In this document: positions 34,801-42,800 of the stretch, piece after piece
Position numbering within the stretch: the stretch's first letter is position 1
Layout of the letters: each line of letters starts with the position of its first letter
NCBI GenBank assembly: GCA_947179155.2
Contig: OX359285.1
Span: forward strand, 6,052,231 to 6,116,230
Length of the DNA: 64,000 nucleotides
Source: Hedera helix
Lineage: Eukaryota > Streptophyta > Magnoliopsida > Apiales > Araliaceae
Direction: 5' to 3'
The notes under the pieces: model-generated
What the model saw: the letters and a program-made list of their open reading frames with translations, nothing else
Told to the model about the DNA's origin: nothing
The model's database searches: none
Made by a program: the position numbers and the translations under genes

Positions 34801-36536
34801 ACCCAACCCAATAAAATGGGCTAATCCAAATTTGGGCCTAAATAATTACATCTCAACAATTACAAAATGTTATTTTTAGTAATTTGAAAAGTCAAACTTC
34901 CAAACCTTCCATTTATATAAGTTATTTGGGTTGGGGGGGGGGGGGGGGGGGGGGGATTAGTTATAAAACTTATTAAGATATAAACCTCAGCATGAATAAG
35001 CCGGATATCTTTAACTACAAACTCTGCACGGGTACTTTTTTCTTCTCTTTGAAGCTCAGAGACTACGTTCTTCGCTAGTTCTTCCTCAGCCCGACCACCA
35101 CCAAAGACAGTCAGATCAATGTCCCCATCTGGAAGATATGTTTTCAATGGAACAGATCCATATGGGAAGACCTGTTAATTGGAAAGTCAAATAGAAAAAT
35201 GTTCATTATAACTAATAAACCATACATACATTATACATACATACATACATATATATATAAGTTTTATTTAATATCAACTGTTGGATTATTCAAAGTGTAG
35301 TTAATTTCTTGTCTAAAATTTTAACATTAGTAGTTTTATAAATAGTCTTTTTTTTTTAAAATAAAAGTGCCAATTTTTTAAAAATCTCATTAACAACCGA
35401 CTATGTAGAACTAGACACGGATTTTTTCAAAAATATATCCAACCAATACACAGTTATAACTCTCTAAATTTTTATTAATAAATACTAATTATCTATTTAT
35501 ATTATAAATCGAGAGGCCTGTTTTAAGCAGTCAGTTTTTCTGTGTGTGTGTGTGTGTATATATATATATTGACTTATGATAAAAATATATTACTTATCTT
35601 CATACTATTGAAATAACTATACGAGAATTTGGTGAATAATAACTTAAAAAGTATTCGTTCACCCACGTTGAGTCAATGTAATTCTTTCCAATACCCATAT
35701 TTTATGATGAATTAATTTTTTTTCACGCTTAAGGTGTGCGTTGGCCTACGTACCGAGTGTTTTTCTTCTTCTTCCTGATGCCGACCTAGTAAATAATTAG
35801 CAGCTACATACATAATACCTCTGCCTAGCAAACTATATACCGTACAAATTAATAAATCAATCATAACTAGCTAGTAACATATAAGCAAGTAGCATTGATC
35901 ATGCATATGTGCGTATCATCTAACTTATGCTCTTGATGCAGCATCCAAACCATGAAATTACGTCGACACTTTTCGTATTATGATATATAAATTTATCATG
36001 CATATGTGTGTATCATCTCACTTATGTTCTCGATGCACCATCCAAACCGAATGATTTTATAAAATTACGTAGATATTTTTATATATTATGATATCTAAAT
36101 TTGTAGTAATAAGTCAACTTAAATATATCTTTAATTAACATATAATTAGTCAATATTTAATATTATATATACATGCCTTTCTTTAATAAATATATATAGA
36201 TTTTATCGATATTTTTTCATATTATGATATCTAAAGTCAAGTTAAGTATATCTTTAGTTAATATATAACTAATCAATAGTTAATATTATATATACATGCC
36301 TTCCTTATATCTGTATTCATGTATATATAGATTCCAATATGTATATAATTAGTTCTGACCTCGCAGCCACCTGTACAGTTACGGATCAGACTCCTCAAAT
36401 AGTCTATAACTTTCCTTCTTGTATTTTCTGACGCAGCAGTCGGATGAATGAAACGAAGGATAATCCTTCTGGTGATTGTCTCAATAATTTCCCGATTTCC
36501 CGCACTAGGCATTTCGTTGATTGCAGCACTATCCAT
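25866..36536 (-). CDS. Poly(A)-polymerase/OAS1-type nucleotidyltransferase
   Basis: Plant member of the DNA-polymerase-beta-like nucleotidyltransferase family with a PAP/OAS1 substrate-binding domain, like Arabidopsis At3g51620; probably adds nucleotides to RNA 3' ends, substrate unknown. Exons on the minus strand: 36536-36360, 35171-34986, 28638-28546, 28052-27870, 27773-27671, 27576-27391, 27115-26325, 26147-25866; they total 2001 nt in one frame, 666 aa. The catalytic motif YGSVPLKTYLPDGDIDLT spans about 63-80, with Gly64-Ser65 and the metal-binding pair Asp76/Asp78. Next come KLVKCLVQNIKVDISFNQ (about 123), VDRLTGKDNLFKRSIILIKAW (153 on), STYALEILVLYI, FLDYFSKFDWENYC, DPLKEYNNLGRSVSKG and NFYRIRHSFTYGAQKLG (about 311). 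The C-terminal 300 residues are low-complexity, with two KP(Q/R)GTGVYF repeats just before the last intron. Intron 2 (34985-28639, 6347 bp) hosts a decayed retroelement; splice sites remain canonical. Confidence 0.93.
28223..28402. repeat. Perfect 90-bp tandem duplication in nucleotidyltransferase intron 3
   Basis: The unit 28223-28312 (starting aatatttaaatattcaac) is repeated without visible change at 28313-28402. It is intronic and non-coding; perfect identity implies a very recent event. Confidence 0.95.
28815..29209 (-). repeat. Copia-side LTR, 395 bp
   Basis: On the minus strand it begins TGTTAATATAAAAGG directly after a polypurine stretch (aacttgaaggagga) at the end of the RNase H frame, the usual copia arrangement, and ends ...CGTTAACA at 28815. 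The RNase H reading frame overlaps the LTR start by a few codons. Confidence 0.75.
29191..32575 (-). pseudogene. Copia-type pol (PR-INT-RT-RH), decayed
   Basis: In minus-strand order: protease-like region with WIIDTRATDHIT (32400 region; the usual D-S/T-G-A active site reads DTRA), GAG-pre-integrase and integrase start WHARLGHASINALRVLPF (31963), YFWGDCALTAAYLINRLPTS (about 31430), reverse transcriptase NNTWIVTLLAHGKKVVGYKW (about 30690) and MDVTNAFLHGDLHEEVYM (about 30455), then RNase H with FCDNQSTLYIASNYVFHERT (about 29460). The catalytic YVDD of copia reverse transcriptase reads YVND (about 30155-30175). Frameshifts separate most domains. The integrase-before-RT order identifies Ty1/copia. 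It cannot be active. Confidence 0.9.
32585..34250 (-). pseudogene. Gypsy-type gag, decayed
   Basis: A retrotrans_gag region of Ty3/gypsy type (Tat/Athila-like): KIKLPPLEYFDGTGDPYDHT (about 33240), WIVSLPSRSINLWKELCNKF (about 33075), RFKEATGAIVNLDMTQALGF, and near the end QPGFEPKTYTPLNAT. The frame from 33773 to 32576 is continuous apart from single stop codons at about 33459, 32967 and 32688; at least two sit where a Gln codon is expected, consistent with C-to-T decay. An ATG near 34234 could be the original start, with further stops between. No gypsy pol follows; the frame enters copia sequence instead. Confidence 0.85.
34326..34858 (-). repeat. Gypsy-side LTR, 533 bp
   Basis: On the minus strand it runs from TGTTGAGATGTAATT (34858; alternatively TGTAATTGTTGAG from 34864) to ...GCGTTAACA at 34326, followed by a primer-site-like ttggtgctagaagg. 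Its terminal 137 bp closely match the copia-side LTR end at 28815-28952; the remainder does not. Confidence 0.7.
34933..34955. repeat. Poly-G run, 23 bases, close to a 5' splice site
   Basis: On the transcribed (minus-reading) strand it is a C-run 31-53 nt inside intron 2 of the nucleotidyltransferase, just after the exon ending at 34986. The plus strand could form a G-quadruplex. Length may be misestimated by sequencing. Confidence 0.9.
35222..35262. repeat. (ATAC)n/(AT)n microsatellite in nucleotidyltransferase intron 1
   Basis: Imperfect catacatac repeats grading into atatatata. Confidence 0.8.
35480..35752. repeat. Dispersed repeat, copy 1 (in nucleotidyltransferase intron 1)
   Basis: Matches 39009-39267 along its length: taattatctatttatat, gc(a)gt(c/t)agttttt, gataaaaatat, acttaaaaagtattc, and the conserved end cacgctTAAGGTGTGCGTTGGCCTA. 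Neither copy codes for protein; the sharp common end ggtgtgcgttggccta suggests a mobile-element terminus. Confidence 0.75.
35896..36310. repeat. Two adjacent tandem duplications in intron 1
   Basis: A ~98-bp unit (gatcatgcatatgtg...gatgca) occurs at about 35897 and 35995. A second, ~122-bp unit (tatatctttaattaacatat...catgcctt) occurs at about 36124 and 36245. Both are imperfect and AT-rich. Confidence 0.7.
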
Positions 36537-36849
36537 TGTTACGAACCAGGATTACTTCAACATCCGGCAATTAATGAAAAGAGGAGGGTTCGTTCGTTAT
36601 ATAATTCCTTTCTTTTTTTATCCCTTCTTCTTTTCCTTGTATTTTTATTAGGTATACGCGCGGTTGGTATACGCGCGTTCAAAATCACAATTTGCAGCTG
36701 TACAGTTCATCCATCACATTCACCTATCCTTTTTGATACATTCATGGAAGAACCGCGAGATCAGATTGTGGGACAGAAATATTTAGTATGTATAAATTTT
36801 TTAGGTGGATTATCACAAGCTCTAATGCATTTGTCTATACTCATATAAT
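36537..36849 (-). promoter_or_regulatory. Upstream region of the nucleotidyltransferase with twin CGCG boxes
   Basis: The start codon is at 36534-36536 on the minus strand. The 12-mer ggtatacgcgcg occurs at 36651-36662 and again at 36666-36677, about 115-140 bp upstream. ACGCGC fits the VCGCGB box bound by calmodulin-regulated CAMTA factors. A pyrimidine-rich tract lies between. No TATA box is obvious. Regulation is inferred from motif and distance. Confidence 0.35.
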
Positions 36850-37501
36850 TAGGGGTGGACAATAAATAAAAAATAATCGAATAACTAACACAATCGAATC
36901 AAGTCAAGCCGAATCAAACCAAAAATTATAAAATTAATGAATCAAAAATAAATAAATAAAAATAAATCAAAAATATAGCGATTGGTTTCAGTTTAAATGT
37001 TAAAATCACCGAAATCGACCGAACAGAAATATTAAATTATTTTTTTAATGTTAAGTACCTTGGGAAATAAATGTTTAATTATGATTGTAACACTAGAAAG
37101 AAAATTTGAACTCCTGCTCATATTCTGATGAAATGAATCTTGTATGATTTTTTTTCTCTCTCTATGAATTGAAATTGGATAGTCATGTAAATACCATTTT
37201 GTAGCATTGGCTTATGTTTGTACATTTAAACATCAATTTGATATACGAATGAAAAGGATCATGTCCTTATTGTTGAAAATAATATTAAATCAAACATTTT
37301 AACATTACAAAGGTACATACTAACTCTATTCCTTATGTTTAAGTTTTATAACTGATTAAACCGATAACCGAATAAACCAATAATCGATTACGGAGTAAAA
37401 ATTTAGACGATTTTAATTTTTAATTTCTTATAACCGATTTAAATGATTTGGTTATTTTTTTTACCGACTAAATCGGTCAAATCAGCCGTTGTGGACCTCT
37501 A
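36850..37501. mobile_element. Non-coding element with imperfect terminal inverted repeats, 652 bp
   Basis: Left end taggggtggacaa; right end ttgtggacctcta, whose reverse complement tagaggtccacaa matches at 11 of 13 positions. The interior is rich in aaccgat/atcggtt words (for example about 37010 and 37355-37490), a composition common in short non-autonomous plant DNA elements. I could not fix a target-site duplication. No coding capacity. Confidence 0.5.
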
Positions 37502-39008
37502 TTTATGATTAAGTTAAATTAGTTGAAACTTTTAACAACGTATCATCATTATCATTGACGTCATCGTCAATTGCGCGCTTTATTAAAATGAAATGGATCA
37601 TTATTATCTTTCTAAAATTTATAATTCATTTCAACTAAAATAAAATGAATTATTTTACTCTCTGTTTCGTTTTTTTCTCTATTTCATTATTTCAGTCATT
37701 ATATTCTTTCAATCCAAATGTAAACTTAAGCTTAAGCGTGTGAAAGCCTAGATAATTCCCATTATTGTCTGTATGAAACCGTAGACAATTCCCATTTTTG
37801 TCTGGACTAATAATCTACTTCGCATTTAATGCCCACTCAACATCCCCTTTTGTTTGTATTCCTAACGAACCTTGATTGGCATTTGCCGATCAACCATTGT
37901 GGCCATGCCATGGTTGTCAAAATCCCAATCCCGATCATAGGATCGAGATCTCACAGAAAGAAAACAATCTAAATCGGTATAGGATTGCAAATAAATATAG
38001 AATCGTATAATTGTGTGGACCCGTAAAATTAAAGTATCGGTATGAAATCGTACTATTCTATTAAAGTGAACTACAAATATATATTTTGCTCTTTTTGACT
38101 TACACCAGTGGCTCAATTAAATCAAAAACTTTTAAACTCCTAATTTCTAAAACTCTAAACCCAAATTGAACTCTAAAATTTTAATTTAATAAAAATATAA
38201 TATAGATCGATGAAATGCATTTGATCTTTAAATATTGCTACTAGGTACTCTTTTCATTAGTTAAATTAGTTTATTGTACATAATTATTGATATTCAAGCT
38301 AATTGGTTGGCATTTGTCACTTAATATATGTGAAATTAATAATTGATTTTTACAAGTATTGAGTTTGTTGACTATATATGTTTGTAAATGTAATAAAAAC
38401 TTTATTTTATACGAAGGTTATGGTTGAATTCTACTAAAAATATAATAATCAATGTGAAAATTTATATTTTAATTTTCTCTAATAATTTAAATATGAGATG
38501 ATACAGATATAAATTATTATTATGATAAATATTGTGTATTGTAATTATATTCTCATATTTTAAAATAATTTATATTTTATTTTTCATACATAGTTATCAC
38601 TCTACGATCCGACTTTAATAGGTTTGTTGGTGTTTTAAGTTTTAAGGTGAATGCAAAGGAGGAGGGATTTGGGCTGGAAATGGTGAGGTGGGTTTTACTG
38701 GGGGAGAGTATGGTTCAAGGTTGTTAAAATGGGGAGCCCATGTTTGAGTAAATACAGTAGCATAATTTGTAAATTAAATACAGATACATGAATTTAATTG
38801 ATTGATGTATTTATTCCCAACAAAAATTTATATCTTTAATTTAGTCACAACATAAATATTGTTTGTTTGAGGAGAAGTGATTTGCGTGTGTAAGCGTTTG
38901 ATCTAGTTTTTAATTTATTTTTTTTATTTTTTTCTATATATTCATAGTTGACTGAGGATTAAGGACTGAAGATTATAAATATTTATATATTGTAAATAAA
39001 TATTTTTT
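37502..39008. other. Intergenic, no gene seen
   Basis: AT-rich. 37900-38110 has clusters of cgat/atcg-containing words (aatcccgatcat, gatcgagatc, aatcggtatagg, agtatcggtatg), typical of a decayed short repeat. tgacgtca occurs near 37556. Nothing else recognisable. Confidence 0.5.
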
Positions 39009-39267
39009 AATTATCTATTTATATATATAATAATGTGGAAGGCTTTTTAAGCAGTTAGTTTTTGGTATAGTTTTTTTATATGTTATGATAAAAATATTTT
39101 ACTTTTCTTTATACTAATGAAATAATTATATGAGAATTTAATGAATAATAACTACTTAAAAAGTATTCAATAATGGTTCACCAACATTTGACCCAATGTT
39201 CTTCCCAATATTCATAATTTGTGATGAATTAAATTTTTTTCACGCTCAAGGTGTGCGTTGGCCTAGG
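39009..39267. repeat. Dispersed repeat, copy 2
   Basis: Second copy of the sequence at 35480-35752, same orientation, ending in aaggtgtgcgttggcctag. It lies just before the nested repeat region. Confidence 0.75.
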
Positions 39268-39339
39268 GAGCGTTGATCATTAGTACAAAGAAAAGTAAAA
39301 TATAAATATACGGAAAATGATTCATAGTAAAAGGGGATG

Positions 39340-39825
39340 AAAATATTTTTCATCCAATTTAATCTTAGTTTTTCATTACAAGATCTAATAGTTTAGGGTG
39401 ATATTTATCGTAGAATAATTTGTAGTATATCTACAGAACTATTATGCGGTACATGGCCTATAAAAAAATTTATCCATAATACCCCTTAGCTAAAAAAAAT
39501 ATTAAGAGTACCGCATAATAGTTATGCGATATCCAGTAATTTATTTTTATTTTTTTTTTTTGCATTCTGATTTTTTTTTTTTGCAGTTTGAATAGTCCAG
39601 GATCATTATAGAAAGCAATAATAATAATAATAATAATGGTACTGCATAACTATTATGCGGTACTCATAAAAAAAATTTCTTTCATTTTGGAACCACCCGG
39701 GGCATTACAGAAAAAAAAAAAATTAGAGGTACTGCATAATAGTTATACGATATCCTTAAAAAAAATCGTCGTTTGAGGATTTGGTCTCAAATTATATTGA
39801 TTAAAGATTTGGTAGAGAGATTTCA
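39340..39825. repeat. Ancestral tandem repeat, unit 1, left part
   Basis: Holds three dyad-symmetric motifs built on GCATAAT...ATTATGC (39509-39531, 39640-39662, 39730-39752) and a related half site (about 39435). Ends with ggatttggtctcaaattata and gatttggtagagagatttca. The sequence continues at 45269 after the giant LTR insertion. Non-coding. Confidence 0.75.
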
Positions 39826-42800
39826 TGTGACGACCCAAATAATTTGAATATTTCTTTTAATAGAAATATTAAATAATTAAATAAGGTTAGAGATTTAACC
39901 TAAATTGGGGAAAAGAAATGTATAAAAAGAAGATTAAAATTTTCTTTTCTTTATTATTTAATCTATGTGTTATAAGGAACCTTTCGGGTGTTGTAATCAT
40001 GTGAAGAAATGGGTAAGCTATATACATACTTATAAATGTATATTTGTGTTAAAGAGTAAAAAGGAAAGCCATGTATGTTAATATATTTAATTAATTACAT
40101 GGACTGTGTGTAAGTTTTGTTATTTAAAATTTACTAGCTTGTAGGAAGACCGTTTATGGCTATGTTAATATTTGTAATTAATTAGGTACTTGAGTTAATT
40201 GTTATGTTATGAGATATTATTCATAAATTATTTGATAAGGACCCAAGTGATTAAATTGGTAAGATTGGTTGGGCAAATTTAATTAAGGCCCAAAGGAATC
40301 AATTGGCAAACCCAATGATAAGTTGAATTGGGGGTCAATGATGTTTTTCTGGTAAGCTCCAAAGATGTGCTGAGCTAAGGCTAGATTTATATTAAATTGT
40401 GAAAAGAGACTTTTAAAACGAAGGGCTCTAAAAGAATTATGCAAGAGTTGGTAATAAAACAAAATGGAGAATTTTAGTAATATTAAATTCGGATGAAGGA
40501 ACATTATAAATAAAATAATTATTTATTTATAATGAGAAGGAATTAAATGTATAGGTAAGTTGTGTCGAGTAATGGGAGAAATAAATATATGCATATATGT
40601 ATATTTATGTATGTATTTAATTAATAATGAAAAAGAAAGCGAAACATGGATTAAATTGAAAATATTATATGAGACCAATAACTGTCTACGATATGTTACC
40701 GGATTAGTGCAAGTAATCCATTGAATTATGGAATAGCGAAGAAGCCTTTTACTTTAATTAATTTCATGGCTAGACTAAACATTTAATAGACCAAGGAACT
40801 AACTTAATAAATTAATGTATGGAATAATGATACCATAATTATCTTTATGGACCCCAAGTTATTAAACTAATGAATGGGAAATTTGTGTAGCATTTTATAA
40901 AATAAGCCCCAAAACCTTTGGTTTACTATTGGAAGAATTATAAGTAAAAGTCTTGTTGCTCCCATGGGCCATTTTTGGCAGCCCAAAGTGGCAATTAATG
41001 GATACCCATTTTAACAGCCCAAGTGATGTTTTAGAACAACCCATGGTAATAGCTTTGAAGACCCGAAACCCAATAGCCTTGTTGCTCTTATACAGTCCAA
41101 AATTCGACAGCCCTTTTGGTGATTTAAAACCCAACTTTCAGCAACCCAAAATGATATGTATGTAATGTTCGCTGACTTCATTTTTGGGACACTAAATTTG
41201 GGACCAAGCAGAGAACAAGGAGAGTGATATGGCAGCTGGGAAGGGACGGGTCAGGGGGCCTATAAAGATTTGAATAATGGAGCAGCTTGACAGGTTATGT
41301 AGGAGGCGGCTAGGAGGTAAGGTAATAGGTCGGCTAGGGGGCATATATGGGGTCAACAGCAGACTGAGATAACTGGGGTATATGGCCTGATATGTGTGGA
41401 TACCTAGTTCGTAGGAGATAACACATAACCTCTGTAATTAATCAACTTTCTTAAACTTCCAAAGACCTTGCACCAATACACTTGTTAGGAGAAGGAAATT
41501 TTATAAAGAGAAAAGGGGAGGAGCTCTCGGCTGGAGAAGAAGGGACAAAGGAAGGAGGATAGCTGCTTGGGGTATGGCAGCAATCAATTATCAAGAGTAA
41601 AACCTAAAGTTAGTGAACTCAAAGGTATAATATTATTGAAATTAAACTCTAAAGATAGCTTGATATGTTAATATTCATGTGTGTTGTGGGAATAAGTTTA
41701 ATTGATTCTCATGGTTATACATGTTTAGAGGTAGTAAAATGTTAATGTTTAAAACATGCTCAGTAGATGTTTGACAAAATGCTTGAATGAACAATTTGTG
41801 CTAGAGCAAGTTCAAAGTTGGGTATAAAATACAATATTTCATGCGACATATATGACGGATAGTAAATTAAAACCAAGAGAGGTTATTTGATTTAACCAAA
41901 GATGACCTCAAATTGGAAAACAAGTGTTGGAAAAGAATTAATATGTGTGTGTGTGTGTGCGCGCGCGCGCGCGCGCATATGTTTACATTTGTGTATATGT
42001 GAACCATTAACAAGGAAATGAAACTTTAATTTTTGGTAGAGCTTCGTGGTTATTTTGGCAGCCAAGGAGGTTGTTGGGAATGACCATAGTCTAGTGGTTT
42101 TGTGTACTAGATGGGGTATGTTGAACAACAATTTGGGATCCTGAATGGCTTAGTGTAATTATTTACATATAAGTTATCTAAAGCAGTTCATGCGGGAAGG
42201 AAGTAAAGGTTAATTGTATATTAGTTTATGTTGTTATGATTGAACTACCTTTGGGTTATGATTAGAGACATGGAGATTAATTGTTGTTGTGCGGAGTAAT
42301 GAGAATGGAAAATTTGGGATAGATCATGCCCAAGTTTTTATGAAATTTGAAATTTTAAGCCATGCTCTTGTGGTGCTTGATAAAATGTCTCTTAGAGGTT
42401 CTCAAGCTTAAAAATGAAGAATTGGTCAAGCTTGTGAACAAGGAAGTGTTTATATATGTATTAGAAGGTTAGTAAGTCAATTAGTATGTTAAATTATCCG
42501 AATAATGCTTTTGATGTTAAGGTTTTGTTGAAAAAGCATGAAAGCATGAATTCAATTTCAATCAGTCCACTTCAGATATTTTTCTGTTCTGATTGGTTCA
42601 GAACTGGGTTGTTGGACCTGAATAGAAGTTGTAGAGGAAGAAGTTACGGTCGCGTGGCCGCTTGAATCACCCAAAAAGGTTTTAAAACGAAGAAGTTATG
42701 ACTGTTTTAGTTAGCCGGGGTCTGTCTGCCAGATTGCTCTCGGGAAAACTTTTATTTTTGTCATTCTTTAAGGTGTGCAGCCTCGTGTGCAAAGTATTGG

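Larger units (their letters stand above)
28812..34864 (-). mobile_element. Chimeric LTR retroelement (gypsy gag plus copia pol) in intron 2
   Basis: On the minus strand the order is LTR (34858-34326), leader with a primer-site-like start (ttggtgctagaaggagagc), gypsy-type gag (about 34240-32585), copia-type protease, integrase, reverse transcriptase and RNase H (about 32575-29191), and a second LTR (29209-28815). Gag and protease are in one frame, separated only by a stop. The two LTRs differ in length (533 and 395 bp) and share only about their terminal 137 bp. The whole is bracketed by the direct repeat aaatgt (28806-28811 and 34865-34870). It is inactive: several stops and frameshifts. It lies in the same orientation as the host gene. 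Confidence 0.75.

Noticed and set aside
36444..36848. Plus-strand protein at the nucleotidyltransferase start
   Set aside because: Antisense of the first exon plus promoter; no protein-family features.
37862..38116. Arg/Asp-rich minus-strand protein
   Set aside because: Arises from repeated cgat/gatc words of a decayed non-coding repeat.
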